A DNA stretch of 31,313 bases from JAGXQV01 sp964527565 (GCA_964527565.1 CAZGOY010000039.1:1-31313), one strand, 5' to 3'. Shown: positions 8,109 through 17,233, numbered from the stretch's first letter. The notes: generated by a model not told the origin, from the letters alone. Made by a program: numbers and translations.

Positions 8109-8522
8109 ATGTCTTACAGCACGAAAGTATTGGATCATTACGAAAACCCGCGCAACGTCGGCTCCTTCGACAAGGACGATGAGAACGTCGCCACCGGCAT
8201 GGTCGGTGCGCCGGCCTGCGGCGACGTGATGAAGTTGCAGCTCCGCGTGAACAAGGACGGCGTCATCGAAGACGCCAAGTTCAAGACCTACGGTTGCGGT
8301 TCGGCGATTGCCTCGTCCTCGCTGGTCACCGAATGGGTCAAGGGCAAGACCCTGGACCAGGCGCTGGAAATCAAGAATACCCACATTGCCGAGGAACTGG
8401 CCTTGCCGCCGGTGAAAATCCACTGCTCGGTGCTCGCCGAGGACGCCATCAAGGCTGCCGTCGCCGACTACAAGGCCAAGCACGGCGAAACGGTGGAAAC
8501 CCGGGTTTGCAGTTCACATTAA
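8109..8522 (+). CDS. iscU: Fe-S cluster assembly scaffold IscU
   Basis: A 137-aa scaffold on which IscS-derived sulfur and iron are built into [2Fe-2S] clusters. The three cluster cysteines appear in PACGDVM, YGCGSAIASSS and IHCSVLAEDAI, and the Asp two residues after the first cysteine is kept. The LPPVK motif recognised by the HscA chaperone is present just before the third cysteine (ALPPVKIHCS). The start MSYSTKVLDHYENPRNVG is typical, and AAGGAG precedes it. It is followed by a long hairpin before iscA. Confidence 0.97.
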   Translation: MSYSTKVLDHYENPRNVGSFDKDDENVATGMVGAPACGDVMKLQLRVNKDGVIEDAKFKTYGCGSAIASSSLVTEWVKGKTLDQALEIKNTHIAEELALPPVKIHCSVLAEDAIKAAVADYKAKHGETVETRVCSSH

Positions 8523-8537
8523 GCTGAAATCCCATAT

Positions 8538-8617
8538 TGTAGGAGGGGGCTTGCCCCCGAGCTTTTTCGTCTGGGCGGCGAAAAACCTGAAATCTCGGGG
8601 GCAAGCCCCCTCCTACA
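8538..8617. repeat. REP-like palindromic pair between iscU and iscA
   Basis: Perfect 24-base inverted arms at 8538-8561 and 8594-8617 enclose 32 bases. Each arm begins TGTAGGAGGGGGC and contains its own GGGGGC-TTG-CCCCC palindrome. The arm resembles the REP sequences of Pseudomonas (TGTAGGAGCG-type), arranged head to head as in REPIN elements. In mRNA it would form a very stable stem in the iscU-iscA gap and could protect upstream iscSU message or lower downstream expression. There is no T-tract, so it is not a normal terminator. Confidence 0.8.
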
Positions 8618-8669
8618 GGGGGCGTATTCATGAAATATCCCAGTTAGCACCTGGAAAAGGAGAAATGAA

Positions 8670-8993
8670 ATGGCAGTCACATTGACCGAAAAAGCAGCGC
8701 AGCACGTCAACAACTTCATCGCCAAGCGCGGCAAGGGCGTCGCCCTGCGCCTCGGCGTTCGTACCAGCGGCTGTTCCGGGATGGCCTATACGCTGGAATT
8801 CGCCGACGAAATCACCGGCGACGACACCCAGTTCGAGAGTCATGGCGTGAAGGTGCTGATCGACCCCAAGAGTCTGGCCTATCTCGATGGCACCGAGCTG
8901 GATTACGTGCGCGAAGGCCTCAACGAGGGCTTCAAGTTCAACAACCCCAACATCAAGAGCCAATGCGGCTGCGGCGAGAGCTTCGCGGTCTGA
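8670..8993 (+). CDS. iscA: A-type Fe-S carrier protein IscA
   Basis: A 107-aa A-type carrier that accepts clusters or iron and passes them to target proteins. The three conserved cysteines are visible in TSGCSGMAYTLEF and in the C-terminal CGCGESFAV. It starts MAVTLTEKAAQHVNNFIAKRG behind an AAGGAG ribosome site. It lies downstream of the REP-like hairpin and 7 bases before hscB. ErpA or SufA would be alternative names, but the position in the isc operon supports IscA. Confidence 0.95.
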   Translation: MAVTLTEKAAQHVNNFIAKRGKGVALRLGVRTSGCSGMAYTLEFADEITGDDTQFESHGVKVLIDPKSLAYLDGTELDYVREGLNEGFKFNNPNIKSQCGCGESFAV

Positions 8994-9000
8994 TCACGGC

Positions 9001-9537
9001 ATGATCCCGTCCGGCTTCGAAAAAAACCATTTTGAACTGTTCGGCCTGGTGCCGGCGTTCCAGTTCGACCTGACCCAGCTTGAACAGTCCTGGCGCGACA
9101 TCCAGGCGCAGGTTCACCCGGACAAGCACGCCCACCTGGGCGATGCCGAGCGCCGCCTGGCGATGCAATGGGCGACCCACGTCAACGAAGCCTACCAGAC
9201 CTTGCGCCAGCCGCTGGCGCGCGCGCGCTACCTGCTGCAACTGCACGGCGTGGAAAGCGACGAGGCGAGCAACACCGCCATGTCGCAGGCTTTCCTCATG
9301 GAACAGATGGAGTGGCGCGAAGCGATAGCCGAGGCGCGCGCCGCCGAATCGCTGGAAGAACTTGAGCGTCTCGACGTACGCCTGCGCGCCGAGATTCAGA
9401 CGCGCCACGAGCGTTTGCGCACGGCGCTGGATGAGCAGCAGCATTTCACGGCGGCTGCGGAGCAGGTGCGCGAACTGAAATTCATGGAAAAACTGCGCGA
9501 GGAAATTCATCACGCGCTGGAAACACTGGAAAGCTAG
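9001..9537 (+). CDS. hscB: J-domain co-chaperone HscB
   Basis: A 178-aa J-domain co-chaperone that brings IscU to HscA and stimulates its ATPase. The N-terminal J-domain has FELFGLVPAFQFD, then the HPDK motif (VHPDKHAHLGDAERRLAMQW). The C-terminal three-helix IscU-binding domain is rich in Glu, Arg and Ala (SLEELERLDVRLRAEIQTRHERL). The frame stays open further upstream into iscA, but the ATG at 9001 fits the family N-terminus and the intergenic gap. It is separated from hscA by 9 bases. Confidence 0.95.
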   Translation: MIPSGFEKNHFELFGLVPAFQFDLTQLEQSWRDIQAQVHPDKHAHLGDAERRLAMQWATHVNEAYQTLRQPLARARYLLQLHGVESDEASNTAMSQAFLMEQMEWREAIAEARAAESLEELERLDVRLRAEIQTRHERLRTALDEQQHFTAAAEQVRELKFMEKLREEIHHALETLES

Positions 9538-9546
9538 GAAAACTGC

Positions 9547-11412
<1,866 letters not shown>

Positions 11413-11415
11413 ACC

Positions 11416-11754
11416 ATGCCGCAGATCATCGTATTGCCCAACCAGGAACTGTGCCCCGACGGTGCGGTAATTCAGGCCGAAAGCGGCGTTTCCCTCTGCG
11501 ACGCGCTGCTGGAAAACGACATCGAAATCGAACACGCCTGCGAAAAAGCCTGCGCCTGCACCACCTGTCACGTCATCGTGCGCGAGGGTTTCGAATCGCT
11601 GGCACCTTCCGACGAACTGGAAGACGACATGCTGGACAAGGCCTGGGGGCTGGAACCCACCTCGCGCCTGAGCTGCCAGGCGCGCGTCGGCGAGAGCGAC
11701 CTGGTGGTCGAAATCCCCAAGTACACCATCAACCTGGCCAAGGAACAGCACTGA
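11416..11754 (+). CDS. fdx: Isc-type [2Fe-2S] ferredoxin
   Basis: A 112-aa adrenodoxin-type ferredoxin that supplies electrons for Fe-S cluster assembly. The ligands are in EHACEKACACTTCHVIV (C-x5-C-x2-C pattern) and the distal RLSCQARV. The DDMLDKAWGLEPTSRLSCQ block is typical of isc ferredoxins. The start lies 3 bases after the hscA stop. It appears to be the last isc gene: no iscX reading frame was found downstream. Confidence 0.96.
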   Translation: MPQIIVLPNQELCPDGAVIQAESGVSLCDALLENDIEIEHACEKACACTTCHVIVREGFESLAPSDELEDDMLDKAWGLEPTSRLSCQARVGESDLVVEIPKYTINLAKEQH

Positions 11755-11969
11755 ACTGCGCCTATTCAGCATCAAGACTGTTATAAAATTCGCTGAATGT
11801 GACCATTCGTTGTTTTGAGCCTTACTTCAATAGAGAATCTCATAGGGGCTGCGGACCATGCACCCGCACCGCTAAATGAATAGATAAGTGTATTTTTTGC
11901 GGACCGCCTCATCCGATGGCATCATTACCGGCGTTGGGCGACGCCCGCAAAGCCCGGATAAAGCCCAGA
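11755..11969. other. Intergenic stretch after fdx
   Basis: No gene recognised. ATTCAGC and GCTGAAT form a loose 7-base inverted repeat around 11764-11798 with no T-tract. A GC-rich palindrome (GGGCGACGCCC) lies near 11937-11947, downstream of the minus-strand small gene. No iscX, tRNA or mobile element was seen. Confidence 0.4.
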
Positions 11970-12149
11970 TCAGGATTTGAGCGGGATGATGTTGAGTATC
12001 GCCACCGGTTCGTCCTGCCCGAGTTGTCCGGCCAGGTCCTGCGCCATGCTGTCGATGCCCGCCGAGGTGAACAGGTCGTCCTCAGTTTCCACCGAAGCGG
12101 AATAAAAGTCGCCTTCGTCATCAACGAAGGCGATATGGTAGTGGTTCAT
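11970..12149 (-). CDS. Small protein of unknown function, 59 aa
   Basis: An acidic 59-aa reading frame, MNHYHIAFVDDEGDFYSASV to a C-terminal ILNIIPLKS, too short for many gene callers. A good AAGGAG ribosome site lies 7 bases before the ATG, and the codon composition is ordinary, so it is probably expressed. It has no signal sequence, membrane segment or cysteine. The N-terminal half (HIAFVDDEGDFYSASVETEDDLF) could form a small beta-sheet. It lies opposite in direction between fdx and hslO. I do not recognise the family and give no function. Confidence 0.6.
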   Translation of the reverse strand: MNHYHIAFVDDEGDFYSASVETEDDLFTSAGIDSMAQDLAGQLGQDEPVAILNIIPLKS

Positions 12150-12267
12150 GAAGGCTCCTTGATCCGGTGAATTAAAAGTCGAACTGGATAAATCGCAGAG
12201 AATTTTATCCCAAGCACGCCCTGTTTTTCCGCGACACTCCCTAATCCTTCCCTATTTGGAGAAAAAA

Positions 12268-13152
12268 TTGCCGTCACGCGACACCCTGCAACGTTTCCTG
12301 TTCGAGCATACCGCCGTGCGCGGCGAAATCGTCCAGCTTGGCACCTCGTGGCGCACCGTGCTGACGCGCCACGACTACCCGCCGGGGGTGCGCCGCCTGC
12401 TCGGCGAAATGATGGCCGCCACCGCGCTGCTCTCCGCCACGCTGAAATTTTCCGGTTCGATAACCATGCAGATCCGCGGCAGCGGCCCGGTCAGCCTGCT
12501 GGTGGCGGAATGCAGCGCCGCCCTGGAGATGCGCGCGGTCGCCAAGTGGGAGGGACCGATTGAAGACGGCGCCACCCTGCCGGAACTGGCCGGTGACGGC
12601 CGCTTCGTCATCACCCTCGACCCCGGCGAAGGGAAGAAACCCTACCAGGGCATTGTCGCCGTGGAGGGCGACAGCGTGGCCGCCGCCCTGGAACACTACA
12701 TGGCACGTTCGGAACAACTGCAAACCCGGCTGTTCCTGGCGGCGGACGGTCGGATGGCAGCGGGCATGCTGCTGCAAAAACTGCCCGGCGTGCAGGAGGC
12801 CGACCTCGACGCCTGGAACCGCGCCGTGCAACTGGGCAGCACCCTGAACGCACAGGAACTGCTCGAACTGCCGGGCGGTGAAATCATTCGCCGCCTTTAC
12901 CACGGGGAAGACGTGCGCCTGTTCGACGCGGTGCCGGTGAGCTTCCGCTGCACCTGCTCGCTGGAACGGGTTTCCGCCATGCTGCGCATGCTGGGCCGCG
13001 ACGAAGTGATGGCCGCGCTGAACGAACACGGCAAGGTCGATGTGCAATGCGAATTCTGCAACCAGCACTACGGCTTCGATGAAATCGACATCACCCAGCT
13101 TTTCATCGCCGGGCCAGCGGCGGTGGCGCCGGGCGGCACCAGCCGCCATTGA
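12268..13152 (+). CDS. hslO: Redox-regulated chaperone Hsp33
   Basis: A 294-aa chaperone activated by oxidation: when peroxide or bleach oxidises its zinc-binding cysteines, it unfolds and holds damaged proteins. The core includes RGEIVQLGTSW, GGDGRFVITLDPGEGKKPYQGIV-like sequence and HYMARSEQLQT. The C-terminal zinc switch is CTC (about Cys228 and Cys230) and CEFC (about Cys261 and Cys264). The start is read as TTG at 12268 because GGAG lies 6 bases upstream; an in-frame TTG at 12256 would add MEKK. Its place near OxyR-regulated genes and isc fits a stress role. Confidence 0.92.
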   Translation: MPSRDTLQRFLFEHTAVRGEIVQLGTSWRTVLTRHDYPPGVRRLLGEMMAATALLSATLKFSGSITMQIRGSGPVSLLVAECSAALEMRAVAKWEGPIEDGATLPELAGDGRFVITLDPGEGKKPYQGIVAVEGDSVAAALEHYMARSEQLQTRLFLAADGRMAAGMLLQKLPGVQEADLDAWNRAVQLGSTLNAQELLELPGGEIIRRLYHGEDVRLFDAVPVSFRCTCSLERVSAMLRMLGRDEVMAALNEHGKVDVQCEFCNQHYGFDEIDITQLFIAGPAAVAPGGTSRH

Positions 13153-13251
13153 GGAGCGAAGCGCCCCTTATTTGCCGACTCTCGCTCATTACCGGCTCCT
13201 TCCTGCGGCTGACTACCATCCCCAAACCACCGCCAGGAAATTGGGATCCAC

Positions 13252-13257
13252 TATAAT
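13252..13257 (+). promoter_or_regulatory. Possible -10 box of the toxin-antitoxin operon
   Basis: A perfect TATAAT lies 46 bases before the antitoxin ATG. No good -35 is found 16-18 bases upstream, so either the promoter is weak or it depends on an activator. Low certainty. Confidence 0.4.
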
Positions 13258-13302
13258 CCTGAATTCAAGCGGATTCCCTATGACATCAAGGCGAGGTGAA
13301 AC

Positions 13303-13527
13303 ATGAATACACAATTGAAACAACGCATTGACGAAAAACTGGAACACTTGAGCGAACTGCGCATCGCGGAAGTGCTCGATTTTGTCGAATTTCTGGAAAG
13401 CCGAGAGCGGGCTGGCGCATCGGCCCAGGTTTCCCAGATGAATGCAGCAACCGCCGGTCGCCTTAGCCCCCCCTTCCTCGATACACGCGGCTTCAAGTTT
13501 GACCGGGACGAAGCCAATGAGCGATAA
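13303..13527 (+). CDS. Putative antitoxin of a PIN-toxin pair
   Basis: A 74-aa protein whose N-terminal half, LKQRIDEKLEHLSELRIAEV followed by LDFVEFLESRER, matches the pattern of DUF2281/VapB-like small antitoxins. The C-terminal half (SPPFLDTRGFKFDRDEANER) probably wraps the toxin. A GAGGTGA ribosome site precedes the ATG. It overlaps the next gene by 11 bases, the usual coupled layout of antitoxin and toxin. It likely binds DNA as part of the toxin complex and represses its own operon. The assignment rests on gene order and size more than on a firm motif. Confidence 0.7.
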   Translation: MNTQLKQRIDEKLEHLSELRIAEVLDFVEFLESRERAGASAQVSQMNAATAGRLSPPFLDTRGFKFDRDEANER

Positions 13528-13933
13528 GGGCGTGTTCCTCGACACGAATATCCTTGTCTACGCCTATTCGACAGATGAACCGGAAAAGTGCGGGATTGCG
13601 CGCAGCCTTATCACCTCTGGCCGTGCCTGGATAAGCGTGCAAGTACTGAACGAGTATTGCAATGTCACCCGACGCAAGTATCCGCTGTTGTTTGAAAGAG
13701 TAAGCCAGACACTCGACGAACTTGCCGGTTGCTTGAGCATTCGCGAGCTATCGTTTACCACAACGCAGAAGGCTGCCCGGCTTTCGCAGAAATACGGTTG
13801 GTCGTTTTACGACAGCTTGATCGTCGCCGCTGCACTTGAATGTCAGTGCGCAACCTTGCTGACTGAAGACCTGCAACACGGCTTTGTCGTGGATGACCGG
13901 CTCCACATCGAAAATCCGTTTCTGATCGAGTAG
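13517..13933 (+). CDS. PIN-domain toxin (VapC-like ribonuclease)
   Basis: A 138-aa PIN-domain protein. The four acidic metal-binding positions appear in VFLDTNILVYAY (Asp), VLNEYCNVTR (Glu), GWSFYDSLIVAAAL (Asp) and LLTEDLQHGFVV (Asp), so the nuclease looks intact. Family members cut tRNA or rRNA when freed from the antitoxin. The ATG lies inside the end of the antitoxin gene. The frame is open further upstream, but MSDKGVFLDTN fits PIN N-termini. It converges on the response-regulator gene with only about 30 bases between. Confidence 0.85.
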   Translation: MSDKGVFLDTNILVYAYSTDEPEKCGIARSLITSGRAWISVQVLNEYCNVTRRKYPLLFERVSQTLDELAGCLSIRELSFTTTQKAARLSQKYGWSFYDSLIVAAALECQCATLLTEDLQHGFVVDDRLHIENPFLIE

Positions 13934-13964
13934 CCATGTCCAAGCTCTCGTCTGGGGCAATCCC

Positions 13965-14774
13965 TTATCCGTTGAGCATTTTTTCCAGCAAATTCCTGAC
14001 CAGGGCCGGTTCGAAAGGCTTGTCGCACACCCCGGACACCCCCGCCTGCGCAACGGCGGCCAGGCGGCCCTCGTCACGCTCGCTCGACACCATGAGAATC
14101 GGCACCGAGCTTTGCCAGCTCTGGGTGCGGATGTATTCGGTGAGCTGCCTGCCGTCCATTTCCGGCATGTTGTAATCGGTGACCACCAGGTCGAAATATT
14201 GCTCCTGGATGATGGCGACCGCCTGCTTGCCGTCCTCCGCCTCGGTGAAATACTGGATACCGAGATTTTCCAGCACGCGCCGCATGAAAGCCCGCGCCGT
14301 GCGGCTGTCGTCCACCAGCAGCACCTTGATGGATTCGAGATCGACCTCGCCGGTCACATTCAGCAAGTTGCCGTCCGGGTTGAGATAGTCCAGCGCGGTC
14401 GCCAGCGCCTTTTTCATCTGCTCCAGGGTGAACGGCTTGCCGAGCAGCGCGCTGGAGCCGCTCTGCCGCACCGGCTCCAGGTAATGGGGGTTGGTTTCGC
14501 TGGAAACCAGGATGAAGGCGACGTTGCGCGTGTCTTCCCCGGCGCGCATCTGCCCCACTAGGTCACCGCCGGTCATGTCCGGCAGATGCATGGAGCTGAT
14601 GACCACGTCGGGACGGTTTTCGCTCATGGCCTTCAACAGGGTGGTGCCGTCCCGGAAGGTCTTGATGAAAGGCACGCCGATGGTTTTCAGCGTGGTGTCG
14701 ATGAATTGGGATTGAACCGTGGAGGGTTCGACCACGAAAACAGTAAGCTCGTCGATGCTGGTAAGGAATGACAT
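13965..14774 (-). CDS. Tandem-receiver response regulator with degenerate first receiver
   Basis: A 269-aa protein made of two receiver domains and no output domain. Receiver 2 (about residues 148-268) is intact: the acidic pair Asp155/Asp156 in VLLVDDSR, the phospho-acceptor Asp200 in TDYNMPEMDG and the lysine in CDKPFEP. Receiver 1 (about 10-125) keeps the fold and Lys113 (GKPF), but its acceptor position is Ser61 (DVVISSMHLPDM) and its acidic pocket is reduced to Glu16. It should not be phosphorylated. The start is the ATG at 14774 behind GGAGAA; the frame is open further upstream but has no ribosome site. The partner kinase and role are unknown. Such proteins may act in chemotaxis-like or phosphorelay signalling. 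Confidence 0.85.
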   Translation of the reverse strand: MSFLTSIDELTVFVVEPSTVQSQFIDTTLKTIGVPFIKTFRDGTTLLKAMSENRPDVVISSMHLPDMTGGDLVGQMRAGEDTRNVAFILVSSETNPHYLEPVRQSGSSALLGKPFTLEQMKKALATALDYLNPDGNLLNVTGEVDLESIKVLLVDDSRTARAFMRRVLENLGIQYFTEAEDGKQAVAIIQEQYFDLVVTDYNMPEMDGRQLTEYIRTQSWQSSVPILMVSSERDEGRLAAVAQAGVSGVCDKPFEPALVRNLLEKMLNG

Positions 14775-14879
14775 GTGTTCTCCGCCGGTCTGCCTGGAAT
14801 GCGCTTGGTAACAACGCGCCCATTCTCGCCAAAGCCGCAACGAAACGCCAGAGAAAAGTACGGTTCGTAACGCGGGAAT

Positions 14880-14914
14880 AAAAAAGCCTGCCCCGAAAGA
14901 AAATCGGGACAGGC
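14880..14914 (-). terminator. Rho-independent terminator, minus strand
   Basis: Arms at 14904-14914 and 14886-14896 form an 11-bp stem (GCCTGTCCCGA with TCGGGGCAGGC, one G-T pair), followed on the minus strand by six Ts. It lies between the FNR-like gene and the response regulator, about 105 bases before the latter's start. Confidence 0.75.
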
Positions 14915-14988
14915 GGCAAGGACTGCCGTCAGGCAGCCCGGAGGTGTCTCGCGCCAAACCATCGCGGAGGGTCAAACCTGAAGAACCA
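14880..14988 (-). ncRNA. Candidate small RNA or terminated leader
   Basis: A minus-strand unit with its own likely promoter and terminator but no reading frame of note. The -35-like ATGACG (15017-15022) and -10-like TATCAT (14994-14999) are 17 bases apart, so transcription would start near 14987. The RNA would carry a strong hairpin, GGGCTGCC-TGAC-GGCAGTCC (14920-14939), then the terminator stem. It could be a stand-alone small RNA of about 108 nt or an attenuated leader of the response-regulator gene. No known riboswitch class was matched. Confidence 0.4.
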
Positions 14989-14999
14989 AGCTAATGATA

Positions 15000-15020
15000 G
15001 AAAAACGGCGGTTGGCCGTC
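15000..15020 (-). terminator. Short terminator after the FNR-like gene
   Basis: On the minus strand ACGGC-CAACC-GCCGT is followed by TTTTC, only about 12 bases after the stop codon. The stem is short but GC-rich. It overlaps the spacer of the candidate promoter for the downstream small RNA. Confidence 0.5.
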
Positions 15021-15031
15021 ATTGCGAAATC

Positions 15032-15733
15032 TCAATCTGCGGCAATATTTTCCAGGGCGCGGATGTCGCACTTGACGGCATCACCGCCCGCCTCGCGGAT
15101 GATGCCGCCGCGCCGGAACTCGGCGATGATGCGACTGGCGGTTTCCGTGGTGATGCCCAGCATGGCCCCCATGTCCTCGCGCCCGAAAAGCTCGCACGGG
15201 CGCTCGTCCCGGTGCGCTAGGCGCAGCAGCAAGCGCGCCATGCGCGCCCGCGCGCTGCCGGTTGCAAGCTGGGTGAGCCAGGCGTCGGCCTCGTCGAGGG
15301 CGCGTTGCCAGCGCGTCATCAGTTCATGGTGCAGCTTGGGATTTTCGCGGTCGAGGCGCTGCACCTCTTCCAGGGGAAGACGGCAGATTTCCGCCTGTTG
15401 CAGGACGATGGCATCGTGCTGATAGGGCTGCCCGAGCAGGGCCTCCAGGCCGGTAACATCGGTATCGCGCAACAGGCGCACAATGCGCTGACGCCCGTCC
15501 GGCAGATACTGCACCAGCTTGAGCAAGCCCTTGCGGATGGTAAACAGGTATTGCGCATTTTCTCCGGCGCGATACAAGCGGCTGTGCGGCGGCAGGATGA
15601 AATCGTCGATGGGGCGATGCAGGCGGTCGCACTCGGCGGGCTCCAGACCGGCGAACAATACCGAATTGCGGATTGCACAATTGCGGCAATCCGCCTCGCC
15701 CTGCCAGTTTTCCTTGAAGCCGCTTTTGCTCAT
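15032..15733 (-). CDS. FNR/CRP-family regulator with incomplete cysteine set
   Basis: A 233-aa regulator: a cyclic-nucleotide-like sensor domain (about residues 28-140), a dimer helix and a C-terminal helix-turn-helix (REDMGAMLGITTETASRIIAEF). The recognition helix keeps the Glu, Ser and Arg of FNR (TTETASRII), which suggests a TTGAT-N4-ATCAA-type target. FNR binds [4Fe-4S] with four cysteines. Here Cys16 and Cys19 (DCRNC) and Cys117 (AEICRLP) are kept, but the third N-terminal position is Val25. A classical oxygen-labile cluster is therefore doubtful unless another residue, perhaps Cys35, replaces it. It lies 98 bases downstream of rimO. It may respond to oxygen, nitric oxide or redox state. 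Confidence 0.85.
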   Translation of the reverse strand: MSKSGFKENWQGEADCRNCAIRNSVLFAGLEPAECDRLHRPIDDFILPPHSRLYRAGENAQYLFTIRKGLLKLVQYLPDGRQRIVRLLRDTDVTGLEALLGQPYQHDAIVLQQAEICRLPLEEVQRLDRENPKLHHELMTRWQRALDEADAWLTQLATGSARARMARLLLRLAHRDERPCELFGREDMGAMLGITTETASRIIAEFRRGGIIREAGGDAVKCDIRALENIAAD

Positions 15734-15831
15734 TGCGTAAAACTATCGTCCAGACTTGAGTGGGTGACGATTTTAGTGCAAAACCGGCCAGTTGGGTTCC
15801 CGGAACCGCATATAAGGACTTAAGCAAATAC

Positions 15832-17181
15832 CTATTTAGCGGCGCGACGCGCCGTGGCCGCTTCCGCAACGGGTGTCGCCCACAGGTCGTGCTCGTCGGC
15901 ATCGGTGACGCGCACTTCGGCCATGTCGCCCACCCGCAGGTTTCCCGGCTCATTGATGAACACCATGCCGTCGATTTCCGGCGCATCCGCCCAGCTTCGC
16001 GCGATGGCGCCTTCCTCGTCGATTTCGTCGACCAGCACGGTCAGCGCCTGCCCGATGCGGCGCTGGAGGCGGGCCGCGCTAATTTCCTCCTGCTGGGCCA
16101 TCAGGCGCGCGCGCCGCTCTTCCTTGACTTCCTCCGGCACCGCGCTGGGCAGGGCGTTGGCCGCCGCCCCCTCGACCGGCGAATAGGCGAAGCAACCGAC
16201 GCGGTCGAGTTGCGCCTCGCGCAGGAAATCCAGCAACAACTGGAAATCGGCCTCGCTTTCACCGGGGAAACCGGTAATGAAGGTGCTGCGGATGACCAGG
16301 CCGGGACAGGTCTTGCGCCAGTTGGCGATGCGCGCCAGCATCCCTTCGACGTCGCCGGGGCGCTTCATGGCCCGCAGCACGGACGGGCTGGCGTGCTGCA
16401 AGGGCACGTCCAGATAAGGCAACACTTTGCCCTCGGCCATCAGCGGAATAACTTCATCGACGCTGGGATAGGGATAGACGTAGTGCAAGCGCACCCACAC
16501 GCCCAGTTCGCCCAAGGCGCGCGCCAGTTCGGTCATGCGCGTCTTCACCGGCCTGCCTTGCCAGAATCCGCTGCGGTATTTCACGTCCACACCGTAAGCG
16601 CCGGTATCCTGCGACACCACCAGCAATTCTTTAACACCGGACTTGACCAGGTTTTCGGCCTCCTGCATCACCTCGTTGACCGGGCGGCTGACCAGCGTGC
16701 CGCGCAGGGAGGGGATGATGCAGAAGGTGCAGCCGTGGTTGCAGCCCTCGGAAATCTTCAGGTAGGCGTAATGCTTGGGCGTGAGCTTGATGCCCTGCGG
16801 CGGAATCAGGCTCTCGAAAGGCTCGTGCGGCGGCGGCAGATGGGCATGCACCGCCGCCACGGTTTCCAGCAGCGAATGGGGTCCGGTCACCGCCAGCACC
16901 TGGGGGTGCGCCTCCAGCACCACGTCCGCCTTGGCGCCGAGGCAGCCGGTGACGATCACCTTGCCGTTTTCCGCCAGCGCCTCGCCGATGGCATCGAGTG
17001 ACTCCGCCACCGCCGCATCGATAAAGCCGCAGGTATTCACCAGCACCAGATCGGCGCCCTGATAATCCGGCGAAACGGCATAGCCCTCGGCGCGCAGCCG
17101 GGTGAGAATCTGTTCGGAATCGACCAGCGCCTTGGGGCAGCCGAGGGAGACGAAACCGACTTGGGGAATACGCTTAGGCAT
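15832..17181 (-). CDS. rimO: Ribosomal protein S12 methylthiotransferase RimO
   Basis: A 449-aa radical SAM enzyme that adds a methylthio group to an aspartate of ribosomal protein S12. The N-terminal UPF0004 domain carries cluster cysteines in GCPKALVDSE, NTCGFIDAA and GCLGAKAD. The radical SAM motif is CNHGCTFC in SEGCNHGCTFCIIPSLRG, typical of RimO. A C-terminal TRAM domain follows (QALTVLVDEIDEEG, then IDGMVFINEP). The length matches E. coli RimO (441 aa). It uses two [4Fe-4S] clusters and so is a client of the isc system nearby. MiaB is the alternative, but the RimO-specific sequence favours this call. Confidence 0.95.
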   Translation of the reverse strand: MPKRIPQVGFVSLGCPKALVDSEQILTRLRAEGYAVSPDYQGADLVLVNTCGFIDAAVAESLDAIGEALAENGKVIVTGCLGAKADVVLEAHPQVLAVTGPHSLLETVAAVHAHLPPPHEPFESLIPPQGIKLTPKHYAYLKISEGCNHGCTFCIIPSLRGTLVSRPVNEVMQEAENLVKSGVKELLVVSQDTGAYGVDVKYRSGFWQGRPVKTRMTELARALGELGVWVRLHYVYPYPSVDEVIPLMAEGKVLPYLDVPLQHASPSVLRAMKRPGDVEGMLARIANWRKTCPGLVIRSTFITGFPGESEADFQLLLDFLREAQLDRVGCFAYSPVEGAAANALPSAVPEEVKEERRARLMAQQEEISAARLQRRIGQALTVLVDEIDEEGAIARSWADAPEIDGMVFINEPGNLRVGDMAEVRVTDADEHDLWATPVAEAATARRAAK

Positions 17182-17206
17182 GTGTTTCCACGAGAAAAAT
17201 TGGCGG

Positions 17207-17233
17207 ATTATACGTCAGCCGCACCATTGTCAC
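17207..17233 (-). promoter_or_regulatory. Probable rimO promoter
   Basis: On the minus strand GTGACA (17228-17233) and a perfect TATAAT (17207-17212) are 15 bases apart. The start would lie about 20 bases before the rimO ATG. The short spacer lowers confidence. Confidence 0.5.

Noticed and set aside
15760..17001. A 413-aa plus-strand frame over rimO
   Set aside because: It is the antisense shadow of rimO, which has clear radical SAM and TRAM motifs.
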